NCBI GenBank assembly: GCA_000711775.1
Contig: ARYC01003549.1
Span: 1 to 64,000, forward strand
Source of the DNA: Oxytricha trifallax
Lineage: Eukaryota > Ciliophora > Spirotrichea > Sporadotrichida > Oxytrichidae
Length of the DNA: 64,000 nt
Direction: 5' to 3'
Shown: one piece after another, positions 10,404 through 22,430 of the stretch
Position numbering within the stretch: the stretch's first letter is position 1
Layout: each line of letters starts with the position of its first letter
Position numbers and translations under genes: made by a program
The notes under the pieces: model-generated
The model's database searches: none
Told to the model about the DNA's origin: nothing
What the model saw: the letters and a program-made list of their open reading frames with translations, nothing else

Positions 10404-11015
10404 AAATAGATTTGAAATGGGAAAATTCAAAATAAAATAAAGATGTTTTTTATAATTATTTATAACAGCCAGTAATTAGGAGTGTTCTTAATTCTAATTT
10501 GAAGACATTAAATTAAACAGTAATCTATTTTCAATTTAAAAGTTTAATAAATATATATATATTAAAAAGTGTTCAGGTGGTCTGGCATAGTTTTTGGTGG
10601 TCAGCACCGAAGCTAGAGATCCAATTACTAACGCTCTTACATTCTCTGGTACTCCTCTCAGTAACGATAATGTTGTCAACTATATTTTCGTGGGAGCTGT
10701 TACTGATGTCTATCTTCCAGATACTAACTTCTACCAATTCAGAATGAACATCCTTGAAAAACTTGACTTGTGACAAGAGACATTGAAAAAGTTTTATTAG
10801 TAAGAACTGAGTCATACACCCGGCCAGACCACCTGACCACCTGACCACTTTTTAATATATATATATATTTATTAACTTATTAAATTTAAAATAGATTACT
10901 GTTTAATTTAATGTCTTCAAATTAGAATTAAGAACACTCCTAATTACTGGCTGTTATAAATAATTATAAAAAACATCTTTATTTTATTTTGAATTTTCCC
11001 ATTTCAAATCTATTT
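10404..11015. mobile_element. Fold-back element carrying a coding fragment
   Basis: Inverted arms at 10404-10586 and 10823-11015 (about 185-190 bp) match closely. The inner ends carry CAGGTGGTCTGGC and its complement, tandemly repeated in the right arm (ACCACCTG units). The 236-bp centre is richer in G+C than the arms and includes a 58-codon coding-like frame, so the element seems to have captured, or be derived from, a gene segment. Confidence 0.8.
10597..10773 (+). CDS. Coding fragment inside a fold-back element
   Basis: 58 codons ending in TGA 10771-10773, with words such as VVSTEARDPITNALTFSGTP, VGAVTDVYLPDTNF and RMNILEKLDL. This looks like part of an extracellular beta-rich domain. The overlapping - strand ORF at this place is its shadow and runs into the inverted-repeat arms. 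The fragment has no start of its own. Origin and function unknown. Confidence 0.45.
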   Translation: MVSTEARDPITNALTFSGTPLSNDNVVNYIFVGAVTDVYLPDTNFYQFRMNILEKLDL

Positions 11016-11424
11016 CAATGATAATAAATTTCATAAATAATATAACTTTAATTGAAATCCTCCAAGTGTCCCCATTATTTATAAAGGTAGAGACGGTTGA
11101 TTTAAAAAATTTAGTATTACTCTCAATTAAAAATATTAAAAATGAATGAATAATTAAAGTACTTAAATTATAAAAAATAAATAATTTAATCATCTAAAGA
11201 CCTTGAATGAGGTCATCATGGTGATAAGAATAGTAAACTTTTATCCATTGCAGCTTTTCAGGGAATATAATCACTTTACGTTTGCTTTAGTAGCTTCAAT
11301 ACTCTAATCTGTTATCAGTAGGAAACCTTATATATGTATATTTCTTGATTGATTTTCATCTTCCCACTGTTAAAAGGCGAGGACTGCCTTTATCCTACTA
11401 TATATAGCCTATAACTTAGAAACT

Positions 11425-11658
11425 ATGCTCATGCTAGATAGCTCATCTAAAAAAGAAAAATCCCAGGATTCAAGCTTATTCGAGGAGAAAAGTTTCTTGT
11501 CAGATTCCAATTCGATTGGTCCTTTATCAATCGACCCCAGCAACTCTCTTTCATCACTCCAGCAGGCTTTAGTGTATTGGAAAGTTCAATGTTAGATATG
11601 TTACACTACACAGCAAATTATCATTCTAATTTAACAGGAACCAATTATAGATTCATGA
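11425..11658 (+). CDS. 5' segment of a Ser-rich protein gene
   Basis: ATG 11425 opens a 77-codon frame (MLMLDSSSKKEKSQDSS, EEKSFLSDSNSIGPLSIDP, SLSSLQQALVYWKVQCQ) to TGA 11656-11658. The non-random Ser/Asp-rich composition and the TATATATAG word about 20-30 nt upstream (near 11400) support a real gene start. The coding quality fades after about 11610, where an IES may begin. A possible next segment lies at 12012-12200. Confidence 0.55.
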
Positions 11659-12011
11659 ATTATTAGCATTTGCTTTCAAACTAGAAATTAATTTAACAGA
11701 TTAGGAAACATTTCTATATCTTGTTTAGATCATTTAAAGTAAATCAAATATTTTTTTCTCCTAAAATTGTAATAAAGCAATACATCTAATTAAAATATTG
11801 TTAATTTATAAGGATTCAAATGATAGGATAGTTTACTAAGAATTTATAATTTTTTTTTACATTTAGATAATATTTATCATTTTGAGACATTATAATAAAA
11901 CTAACTTAAGAGTTAGTATATTCATGATTCATTTTAAGAAGAATATAGTAATTAATAATTAATTTAATAATAATAATATATTTTTAAAAATGTGTAGGTT
12001 GCTGAAGATCT

Positions 12012-12200
12012 ATGGAAACTAGAGAAAGAGTGCTTAATAACCAGAAAGATGAAAGAGAACAACACAAGAAGAATGAAAATTTGGTGGAATAAATGAAGGA
12101 GAATGGAGAATTAATAACGCTTGACAATAATTCATTTTTTTCTTTTTAAATACTTATAATTAAAAATTCAACTAATTTTCATTTTAAATTAAAGATTTCC
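12012..12200 (+). CDS. Possible second coding segment (charged helix)
   Basis: Frame METRERVLNNQKDEREQ followed by NLVEQMKENGELITLDNN is helical, Glu/Lys/Asn-rich and plausibly coiled coil. It begins right after an AT-rich spacer. It might continue the gene starting at 11425, but the join is not visible. Confidence 0.35.
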
Positions 12201-14392
12201 TCATAATTTTTATAAATAACACGATAAACTTGGAGTATAGTATGATGTCATTTACAATTAACTCATTAATTGATCTGCCATTTTTACATTTAAACATAAC
12301 ATGAAGGAGGAGATACATGATAATTAATAGGGATAAATTTAATTTTGATTAAAAATTTGAATAAAATAGGGTAAATTATTGAAGTATAATAATATTTAGA
12401 TGTGTGTTGAAAGTTTATTTATATTTATTTATTAAATAAGTTTTAAAAATATTTTCAAATATATTGCATAAATCCAATTAAGACCTTAACTTCAGGATTT
12501 TCATTGTTCATACCTGACTTAAAATTAGTTTCATAGTTTTTTATAAGAAAAATAATTGTATATAAAATTCATAAAAAATAACATCTTTTTAATTTTAACT
12601 TAATAATTATCTTTTTGACATTTCATTATATTCTTTCAATTCTAAATATATAAACATAAAAGTTTTAATTTAATTTGAGAATTATATTTTTATTTTACCT
12701 TGAATCTAAAAATGAAAATTTCAAAAATTGTAATAACTAATCTAATTTACAAAACACCATCAAATTTAATTAAAAAGAATCTACCTAGAAATTTTAATAT
12801 TTTAAACAAACAAATGAAATAATACAAAATTTTGAATAAAGTGAATAATTGTATTTGAATATTAACTAAATTTAAAAGTAATGAATTAAATTAAAGAAAA
12901 TAATTATCAAATATAATCACAAGAATTATACTCCTAAAACTTCTAGGTAAAAAAAAATTAAGTCTTTCTATATAATCTAATATATAATTTAATTAATTTT
13001 ACGATAATATGATTATTTAATGTATTTCTATTAATTAATATTTATTTACCTCGATTTTGAAAAGAACTAAGCATTTTGAATTCGATTAGTCACTTTTAGA
13101 TTAAAAGAACAAAGCATTCTGAAGATAATGAAAATGATTCAAATTAAAAAAAAGTAATCCTTATTAAGAATTAAGATTTATACTTTACTACTATTTTTAT
13201 TACTTAATTAAATATTACTTTATGCTAATATTTATATAACAATTTTCAATTTAATTTTTAAAAATTAAAAAAATACAAGTTAAGTTGATACAAGTATTTC
13301 TAATATTTAATAATATTTATATCTAAGAACTTAAATGAATAAGAAATATTTAGGAGATGACTAATTACTTAATTTAGTATATTTGAATGATAAATTAAAT
13401 TTTATTTTAAATAATAATAGAAATTTATAACTACTTAAATTATAAGAAATAATGGTCAAATTTTAGGGGATATTATAGATTTTTCTAACAAAGTGAACTC
13501 AATACAAACAAGATTTTAAAATTGAAGTCATTTTATTTAATTTAAAAATAAAACTCAAGTAAAAAGTGAGGTGACATAGATTAACTAAGATTCAGTTTAT
13601 TCAACGATACTAAAATGCATTTAGTGGCACGTTAAATCCTATTTCAATATAGTGATATAATTAACTTTCAATAAATTTTAAATTTACAATATTAAATATA
13701 AATATGATTTAAAAAAATAAAAAGAACGAATAAAGATTCATAGCTAAAAAAAATAAAAAAAATTATAAGTTAAAGAATAATTGATCATTAAAAATAATTA
13801 AAAATACAGATTAAAACAATAAATAAAGTACTTTGAATAGTTTAAAAAATAAGTATAAAAATAAAATACAAAAAGAAAAAAAAACTTAATAAAATAAAAA
13901 AATCAAAAGAAGATAAATTCCAACCGAGATAAGGATATCTTATAAAAATTTTATGATAATCAAATAGTTATTAATTTATATAGAGTTACATCATGTGAAA
14001 TTTATGTTGTTTAAATTCGATATTAAAATATTGTTTATTAAAAATCAAACTGTCACAGGGATAAATAGCAAAAAATGAGGATTATAGTTTGTATATTTGC
14101 AAATTTGGGAGATATGCATTTCAAAAAGTTGTCGTCGCAGTTTATATCAAATCCATTTAAATCTCGAGCTTAGGATCAAAGCTTAGGCAATTTTATTCAT
14201 TTGTATTTAAAATGCTTCTAATTAAGTTTTAACCTTGATATTTAACAAAAAGTTAAATTCGAACTAAGTTTATAGGACCTCCTTAATAAATAAACATTAT
14301 TAGGAGCAATTTAATGGAGGAAGTTTGATAAAATCGAAATTAATCAGTGAACTTTGAGCAAGTTTTTAATTCTCTCCCTCAAATATTTTCAA
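12201..14392. other. AT-rich spacer without recognised gene
   Basis: Over 2 kb of extremely AT-rich DNA, with homopolymer-like A and T runs and no motif-bearing frame on either strand. Probably eliminated germline DNA. Confidence 0.5.
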
Positions 14393-14505
14393 GGCTGACC
14401 TCTGTAAATCCTCCCTATTTAGTAGTTAGATTTTTATAAACATAGAATGGATATCCATAATAATAAATTTTATCATTATCTCTAAAAAGAGGAGACAAGA
14501 TAGAA

Positions 14506-15290
14506 TCTATGAATGATTTAATAAAGATAATTAAGGCTCAAGATTTTAAAGGAAAATTTCGAATTAAAAAGAACCATTATTGATACTTGGTACAGCAAAT
14601 TAAACCTTTAACTAACATAATATATTAACCATAATTGGATTGTTCATGGCAGCCCAGAAGGGATAAAATCTCGTACTAAAAAGCATTGCTAAGCGAAGAG
14701 GAAAAAGCTTTTAAGACTAATGAAATAAAGTTAATAGAGATATTAAATTACCCTGATATACCATTATCAAATTTCTATGATGATGCAATGAGTGATCCAG
14801 ATGCTTTCTACCTTCCAGAGCTATATTTCTCAAATAAGTTGCAAGATAGAAACTTCTTCTTTGGATTCCTTGGAACTTTGAAACCTGAATACTTAAATGA
14901 AATTATTTATGAAGCTCACAAGAAACGCTTTTTCATCTCTTATGAAGAAATAGAGAAGTGGAAAATTTAATTAGTGACTCATAGTTATATGAACTGTTAG
15001 CCATTAATCTAAAGTAAGATTACCCTGCAAACTTTATAGAAAAACCTGGAACTGCTATATGCGTGATGAAAGAGATGAGAAAATTAAACTTAGAAATAAA
15101 AATATTCAAATAAAGCATGAATTGAGTAAAAGACTCTACAAAGATTTATAAAAGTGAGATAGGTTGAACATAAATGCAGGAGCTTGCACTATGAGAAGAA
15201 ACATAGGCCTAAGCAAGCCTTAGTAGTAAGAAAAAAAGTGAACTTAATATATTTTACGGGAAAATTTAATATGTGAACTTATTCATTCGA
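14506..15290 (+). pseudogene. TBE 22-kDa-type protein gene, copy 2, decayed
   Basis: The region equivalent to the start now reads ATA GAA TCT ATG (lost ATG). An in-frame TGA follows at about 14578. The best preserved part (about 14660-14970) reads LLSEEEKAFKTNEIKLIEI, then NFFFGFLGTLKPEYLNEI, matching copies 1 and 3 residue by residue over long stretches. The basic tail (about 15025-15120, NFIEKPGTAICVMKEM) is recognisable but ends early. Clearly a relic of the same gene family. Confidence 0.8.
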
Positions 15291-15574
15291 TAAAATCTAA
15301 AACTTATTAATGACACAAATCTCCATTCTATTGCTCATACTGTGGATTTATAATAGCTGACTCTCTTATAAGGACTCTTAATAAATTCTAATATATATAT
15401 CTTCAATCCGTGCATCAAGCAATAGAGTATAGGCTAGAGTTGATCATTAAATTCATTGCATCCATAACGCAACTAAAAGCAATAAATCTATATACAAACT
15501 GTCATAAACAGAACCTAACCTTCGCAAATAATCACTTAAATGACTAGTATTTAAACCCTATTCCCCTTCATAGA

Positions 15575-15665
15575 TCTTATTAAAACCCCAATAAAAATAT
15601 GAGTTAATAATCTCCTCTGGTCAATTGAAATTCAACCAAACAATTCAAGGGGTTTTATAGTTTTG
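15575..15665. repeat. TBE copy 2 right terminal inverted repeat (degenerate)
   Basis: Contains AACCCCAATAA and ends GGGGTTTTATAGTTTTG. The position and the following AAT match the right end of copy 1. Confidence 0.75.
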
Positions 15666-15976
15666 AATGAGAAATCATTAATTCATAAAATATTATATTT
15701 TATGTTATTGACTTAAACAATTATGGAAGATTTATTTTGGATTGTTATATCATTAGCAATCAATTTCTTGCAATATAGACATTTGTTATATTTTTGAAAA
15801 TATTTTACATATCCTTCTCATTTAAAATATTTTATGAAGATTTATTTGAATCTATTATACTATAACTTATATATTATAATAATCTGATAAAGTTTTGGTT
15901 TGGAGGATAAATTAGTTTGCAAGCAGTAAATTAATCTAGCATTCTCTTTCAAAGGGTTATTCCAATTGTTATTTTT

Positions 15977-16442
15977 GGGTAATGGCCCCCAGAGCGGGGC
16001 AAGATGAATTTTTTATCAAAATTTTTAAACTATATAAATTTCATTAAAACTTCTATTAACTTGATATAACTCAATTTATAGGTATCCAATATCCATTTTC
16101 CTTGGATAATAGACTCACAATTTATTCGAATATGTTACTTTTAACATATTAACTTTTATAAAAATGAGCAAAGTTTAAAAAAATATAAACTCTTCATAAT
16201 TATTTTTTATGATAATAGGATAATTTTCATGATTTTTTGTATCATCATTAATGATTGATATATAAAAGTTAATATGTTAAAAGTAATATATTCTAATAAT
16301 TATGAGTCTATTATCCAAGGATAATGGATATTGGATACCTATAAATTGAGTTATATCAAGTTAATAGAAGTTTTAATGAAATTTAAATAGTTTAAAAATT
16401 TTGATAAAATTTCATCTTGCCCCGCTCTGGGGGCCATTACCC
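15977..16442. mobile_element. MITE with 8-bp target duplication (hAT-like)
   Basis: Inverted arms of about 183 bp (15977-16157 and 16258-16442) with outer ends GGGTAATGGCCCCCAGAGCG and its complement. The element is flanked on both sides by TTATTTTT (15969-15976 and 16443-16450). An 8-bp duplication is typical of hAT superfamily transposition. No coding sequence, so non-autonomous. Confidence 0.85.
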
Positions 16443-16450
16443 TTATTTTT

Positions 16451-18300
16451 TTACTGTTATCTACTTTTGAAATATATATTATGAAAATTAGAATTATAAA
16501 TTTTAAGTTTAAATTTACTATCAAATCTCCTTCAGAGTTACCTTGAATGAATGGAATAGATTTATAAAAATATAAATGAATTAAAAACCTATTAACATAT
16601 ATAATATAGTATACCTCCTGTATCTATTGATATTTCTTTGTTGTATTATTATTGCCCATTAACTAGATTTAGATCTTTTTTAATTAAACTTTGGAATAAT
16701 TTGCTTTGTTTGAAGATATTCCTTTACACAATATTTAGTATTAATATTCAGATTTAATACTCTCCGAGAAATTAATAATATTTTGGTATAATATTTATTT
16801 ATTTTATTAAATAAAAATTACCAAAGCATTTACTTTCATTAATTTTAATGCGTATATAATTATGTATTTATTGATTTACTATAAGTAGACTCTTCACTCT
16901 ATAAGTTTCCTATAGTGTAAACTAATAGTAAATATAAAATTATTTTAATGTAATTTTTTAAAATTTACAAACCTTTTCTCTTTTAAAACACGACAAAGTA
17001 AGGCATGATGAATACTTATACTCAACCACTTCTGCCACCCCTCGTAAAGCTATCACCAAGAATTTATTATTTTATCCTAAAGCGTTCACTTCACTTAAGT
17101 AAAAAAAATTTGCCATCAAAGCATTCATCGTTCCTTTTATTTGATATTTAAAAAAAAGGAGATTTCATTATAATTTTGACAATCCCAAATTAGAAAATAA
17201 AATATTATAATTATGAGATTGTGATGATGGTGTAGTTAATTCCTGCATTGAGAGTGATACAATTTCTAAATAATAATTTACTGGTCCCACCACACCACAA
17301 TAGACTTGCAAGTTACTCATTGGATCTTCAATTTTGAATAATTTTTACAATGTGGATCCTCACTTTTCTAGTTTAAATAAAACTATGACCCTACTTTTTA
17401 CACTGGCCTATCTCCCACTTCTAGTTACTTACAAACTCAATTAGTTTTAAATGCAATTCAATAACTGTAGCAAGTTATTTATAAAGTAGAGGCTACCGCC
17501 ATAATATAAATTTAATAATAATTGCAGTATTTTATGAGTGATATATTTTTAATCCATAAATTTTTTTACTTTTTTTGAGTTATCTTGGCAAAGGGCATTA
17601 ATTTTTGCAATTCAATGGGGACGAAAGTACAGTGAAATTTTCTCTATAAAAGAACAAAAGTAACTTAAATATTTACCGTTCATAGCTTAATTAATTTAAA
17701 TATTTTAACATAAAATTTTATATAAATTAAATATGGATAAGACATATAAAGTCATTAGTTTGGTCAGGTAACATTAGCTTTCATATAAGATCATTATAAT
17801 GCTATTATTTATCAACTTCTCTAGGAATTTCAAAAATGGTATTTATGTTTATTAAAGTTATGTTTTATATAATTCAATAGTTTTTATAAATTTCATGCAC
17901 TAACTCCCTTTTTACTTAAATGTGTATGATACTATCATTTGATGAAAGACATAAAGTTCAAGAGAAAAGTGCCAACTTAGTTGCACATTTTAGGCTCAAT
18001 GACTTTTGATAACATAAACTTTTGGGTACAAACGCTTTCGCTAGGCATGAAACAAGCATTGTGAATTTTTCTATATTTCCACTATTGCTTTGTCATAATA
18101 TTAAAGAGATTGAATATGTTGATAAGATGATAAGTTTTGAGAAAATGAATGAACTTAATTATATTAATTATGTTGTCACTAATTTTTAAAAATGATTGGT
18201 ATCCTTAATAAAAATAAATCATTATTTTTATTTTTAAAAACTCAAACCAATCTTGTAATGAGGTATTCCCTTTCCACGTTGCCAAAAGATTTTAAAACTA
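16451..18300. other. AT-rich spacer, no confident gene
   Basis: Mostly AT-rich. A short + frame at about 17950-18060 (KFKRKVPTQLHILGSMTFD) has some coding character but is too short to call. It may be an upstream segment of the gene that begins to be readable at 18301. Confidence 0.4.
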
Positions 18301-18694
18301 AAAATCGATTTCGATAAAATCAAGGAAAAACTTTTACCTAAAAAATAGAGTACCCTCGGCTGTGGTCTTGATCTAATGACAACGACTTCAAAAAAAATTA
18401 AAGTTGCTCACTGGTGAATAGTAAACGTCGGTAAACTCTTTTTAACATATACGCTTTTCTTGAATATCATAATCTTATTATAAACACCATACTAAATATT
18501 ACAAATTGTGATTTCAAGTACTTTATGGGATATTACACTTTTCTTCAGCCACTTTTGATTCTACGCAGAAACTATGCTTAACTTTAATATTGCCTTATCT
18601 AGTGGTTCACCTTTTGGAGGGTCAAATTCTTTTAAGACTATGGAACACTGCACTTCCTCATGCATTTAAAGCAGAAACTTTTATTTATCATTGA
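18301..18694 (+). CDS. Coding segments of a large + strand gene (unidentified, 5' part)
   Basis: Two coding-like frames separated by about 120 nt of AT-rich spacer. 18301-18417 reads KIDFDKIKEKLLPKKQST and GCGLDLMTTTSKKIKVAHW. 18539-18694 reads FSSATFDSTQKLCLTLILPY and RLWNTALPHAFKAE. Both end at TGA in the linear germline sequence. They precede beta-helix-like segments on the same strand and are probably part of the same gene, interrupted by IESs, but this grouping is inferred. Confidence 0.45.
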
Positions 18695-18919
18695 ATCAAT
18701 GAATAAATATTAATTAACATAGCTTTAATTAAAATAATTTATTATTACTTTAAATCTTATAGTATAAATCTAAGATTCATATATTTAAAGGATATCATTA
18801 TTTTATGATTTTTAATTTAAGAAATTATAAATATAGAATTTGCTTATTTTAATGAGAAGTATCTGGGCTATATTTTTCTAGCTAATTAATATAAATGATA
18901 TCTTTGTAATTTTCAATTA

Positions 18920-19012
18920 GGATTTTTATTAAATATAGCTATTAGTAACACAGCTACTTTTATACTCTCTAATGCTACATTCATTAATACTGCTTTCTCA
19001 GATATTCAATGA
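18920..19012 (+). CDS. Beta-helix-like repeat segment
   Basis: Short frame GFLLNIAISNTATFILSNAT followed by FINTAFSDIQ. The pattern of Ser/Asn/Thr with regularly spaced hydrophobics (xNTATFxLSNATFxNTAFS) is that of parallel beta-helix repeats found in secreted or surface proteins. It is small, but resembles the longer segment at 19451-20011. Confidence 0.45.
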   Translation, partial: GFLLNIAISNTATFILSNATFINTAFSDIQ

Positions 19013-19450
19013 AATTATTTAAAAAAATTAATAAAAAATACTCAATTTATTGAATTTTGTTAAGCAATTATTCAAGTTTTGCAAATTCAAAAATTAAATA
19101 ATACAATCCTGCTTTACTTTTAGATTACTGCGATGATGTATGAATTAATTTATAATATTAACTAATCCTTACTTTAGGAATTTGCATTTAATTTTAATGT
19201 TATAATGCCTTTAATTAAGCATTCTCAAGATTTATTAATATTTTTTTCAAATGTTAACACACGCTTCTTCAGCATAAATTACTAAAAAACAATCTTTGAA
19301 CCCAAAACTATTCAACTTTCGAGAATTGCCATTGCTCTCAGGAGTAAGACATACGCAACTGTTTTCAGCTCTATAAAGCCATAAAACCACAAAACAATAA
19401 AAAACCGTATCCTTTTCATGTAGCACTATAGTAATTTCTTTAACTAAAAT

Positions 19451-20011
19451 AAAGCAGAAGTCTACGACACTGTGTTTTCGAATAGTACTTAAGTAGAAAT
19501 AGAATCGAATAACGTTAATTTGAAGATTGGTATCTCATATTACAAATTAAGTGGTCAAAATTCCATTAAAGCTTCACTCTTCGATATACTATCCAAAAAG
19601 ATTACTTTTATTAATGGTTTAAGCAATAAATTGTAAGGGAAGGCTATAATCTACAGTTGTAACAATTAGCTACAAATAAATGAGAAAAGATTTTTTTAAA
19701 AATATTTTATATTATAGTAAGCAACTGTTATTCTTAAATTCATCAAGATTAGAGGGCGAAGCAATTTATAACACATAAAGTTAGAGTACAAGGAATTTTA
19801 CTTTAAATAAATACAGTCCATTTCAAGTTCACACAATTTTAATACAAAATTGTTTTTAATTATCCTCAACTCTATTTTTTATAATAACTCAGCTATGTAT
19901 AGTCGATCGGTTAAAACTATAAATCCTGCCATTAAACATCAGTCTGAACACTTTCACAAATAATTGGACCCTTAAATATCAGTTACACACCTCACAAAGT
20001 TCAAGTTATGA
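19451..20011 (+). CDS. Surface protein segment with beta-helix-like repeats
   Basis: One open frame of 186 codons before TGA 20009-20011. The first 70 residues are clearly non-random: KAEVYDTVFSNSTQVEIESN, NVNLKIGISYYKLSGQNS, IKASLFDILSKKITFING and KAIIYSCNN. These fit parallel beta-helix (pectate-lyase-like) extracellular repeats. The later part is more AT-driven and may be IES that happens to stay open. It is probably the central ectodomain of the membrane protein whose transmembrane and cytoplasmic parts lie downstream. No catalytic motif seen. Confidence 0.5.
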
Positions 20012-20147
20012 AATATAAAGCACAATTAATTTTGTTTATTTAATAATAGTATAAAAGGGTTTTGGGGCGCTTTGAAATCAAGCTGTATCAATTAACAACT
20101 AGCACTAGACACAAATTGTGGCTTTTACATTGGACTTAAAATATATT

Positions 20148-20333
20148 CACAAGTCATTTCGCAACTAAAGAAGAGGAGCTATTTCTTTGTACTCAAAAAG
20201 ATATAAAGATGATGGTAGCAATATATTTAATTATAATTTTGGACAAAATGGACATAATGTTAGTAATAATAGGAATTATTTGATGTTTTAATATGTTAGC
20301 AACCGAGATAACCTCAATCCTATAATTGATTGA
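20148..20333 (+). CDS. Surface protein segment (Gly/Asn-rich repeats)
   Basis: 62 codons with RRGAISLYSKRYKDDGSN, IFNYNFGQNGHNVSNNRN and YVSNRDNLNPIID, ending at TGA 20331-20333. The GAISLYS-type start with Asn-rich turns is common in ciliate polymorphic surface beta-helix proteins. Same strand as, and downstream of, the 19451-20011 segment. Confidence 0.5.
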
Positions 20334-20339
20334 AATAAA

Positions 20340-22430
20340 ATAAAAAATTAAATATAAAAGTTAAAAATTTGAAGTCATTTAATTATAACAACCCAGTTTC
20401 ATTTATAGCTTTAGAAGAAAATAAATTAATCAATAATGAAGAGTTGTGTTTTTTCAGGGTTCCTATATTCAATAATCCTTATTGGCTAAGGATATATTTA
20501 TTAAAAATAGCATTTTATGATTTTTTTAAAAAATAAAATTTGCTATAACAGAAGATTATCTAAAAATCTGATTTACCGGGAACACCTATATGGTTTATAG
20601 CATTATATTTTTTTACATGGATAGTAATTTATACAAGACTGATATCTAGAGTGTGGCTAGCTTGAAAAGTTTAAAGAAAGGAGTTATTTGCAAAATTTTG
20701 AAATCAACGCTGTAGAGGGTATATACAATCACAAAATAATAGAAAATTAGATAATGTATTAATTAGTTTCAAACTAAATTTTCACAAAGTTCACAATTAA
20801 CCTCGAACTAGCCCAGTAAGCTCAATTAGCTTTCCAAATTTCAGGTATAAGTTATGAGACTTATGCCAGTGACATTTCTTTTCAAAAAAGAATCCCCTCT
20901 ATTAACAATTTAAAGAGAAAAATAATCATAAAGTGTGTAAAACACCCCTGATAAACGTTGTATATAGTGCAATGAAGGTGATCACTTATCCTATGTTACC
21001 TCTAATATTATGATTCAAATTAATTTTTAATCATATGATTTATTAAATCTGAAAATAATACAAGATGTATTTCATACTATATGAAGCAACATGCTATGTT
21101 TATTTGTTTCCCTTAGACCTGGTTACGGCAGATCCTCAAACTGAAGCACACTTTTTATAGAATGACCAAATCATGCATGTCTGTGTGGGAATATATCTTA
21201 CCCTCTGGGACAAAGTGCTCTTGGTTACACTGGAGTAGTTTACGGAAATTATATTGCAGGTTTTAAAAAGTCAAGTAATTTCGTCATCACTATAATTTAA
21301 TAATATAAAACTTGCAACTACATTCATATTTTTTTATATTGTAAATGCCCAAATCAAGGAATGAGTTCAATCTTGTTTCTAAGTTTAATTATAGTTTCAG
21401 CAGTTATTTGTGTAATTTAAGTGAGTCTAAAATTAGCAGTGTCATTAAGGAAAAGTTATTTTACACAATATATATGAAAAGTAATTACTAATCATTTATA
21501 AATAATCTGTTCTGTATCTGAAATTGATTATAATTGGCCCATATTTTTCAAACTCTCAAAGAAATTTAACTTTAATTTAGTAGCTTTACAGATGTTTATA
21601 AACATTTTATTTAAAGCGATTAGCTTAAGAATTAATTGAATATCTAGTTATTTTACAAATCATAATTTTATATATTTTTACCATTTATATATATTGAAAT
21701 TTGTATATTATTAATGGAGTTTTTCATTTTTCTAAATAAATAGATGACATATTTTCGATCATTCCTTGAAGAATTCAGGTTTTGTTAAAGAAAGTGATAG
21801 AAAATACCTTTAAAAAATTATTTTTTATGCTTTACTTACTGCCTCTTATTTTTACTGCTATCTGTTATTATATGGTGCATGATCGGTTTTTTAAAGAAAG
21901 TTTGCATATTCAAAGGCAAACACAAATAAAAATTTTATAAATAAATTATTCTATAACAACTTTGTGGCAAGATAGTTGTATTGATTTTCTTAATACACCA
22001 AGCATTGCAAAAGCCCTATTTTCAGTTTTTAATTGCATAGATATTGAAAGAATCAGTAGATTGAAGAATAATGTGGGGATCGAATGCTACTGAGGTAAAC
22101 ATATAGTTTATGTGTTAGATATAATGATATAATTTTATATAATCAAAATTTTTAATTTTTATTTAACTATAACATCACTAATTATATGGATATTTGAAAT
22201 TCTATTTGTTGCTATGATTATGATATTCAAGAATAAATCTACAGTTGTTACATGTCAAATTTAATATTGTAATATTAATTTTGATTATTTAAATCCAGCA
22301 AATTGTTTAAAAATGGCAAAGAAAAATTAAAAGTGATAAGAACTAGAATTGGTTTCTTACTGAATGGTATCCAAATAAATATCTTTTTCTCGGAAATCCT
22401 TGTTTTATAAAGAAAATAATTTTAATAGTT
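20340..22430 (+). other. Spacer with one weak coding segment near 21116-21290
   Basis: Mostly AT-rich. At about 21116-21290 one + frame reads CGNISYPLGQSALGYTGV and YGNYIAGFKKSSNF, while another stays open to about 21360 (LDLVTADPQTEAHFL). I cannot decide which, if either, is real. It lies in the expected place for a further segment of the surface-protein gene. Confidence 0.3.

Larger units (their letters stand above)
14393..15665. mobile_element. Decayed TBE-type transposon, copy 2
   Basis: Contains a degraded upstream block (GGCTGACCTC, 14393), a broken 22-kDa-type gene, a short remnant of the transposase 3' end on the - strand (about 15310-15430, alignable to copy 1 at 1280-1390), and a right inverted repeat at about 15575-15665 ending GGGGTTTTATAGTTTTG, followed by AAT. 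Most of the transposase and the whole left part are missing. Confidence 0.8.

Noticed and set aside
10573..10848. 91-residue - strand ORF across the fold-back element
   Set aside because: It reads through the inverted-repeat arms, and the + strand frame in the same place has better coding composition.
9945..11105. Larger inverted pair around 9945-10000 and 11050-11105 (CAACCGTC...TTGGAGGATTT)
   Set aside because: Some similarity in inverted orientation, but its centre does not agree with that of the 10404-11015 element and matching is patchy.
10984..11193. - strand ORF overlapping the right arm of the fold-back element
   Set aside because: AT-driven Ile/Phe/Leu composition with no motif, and it overlaps a repeat arm.
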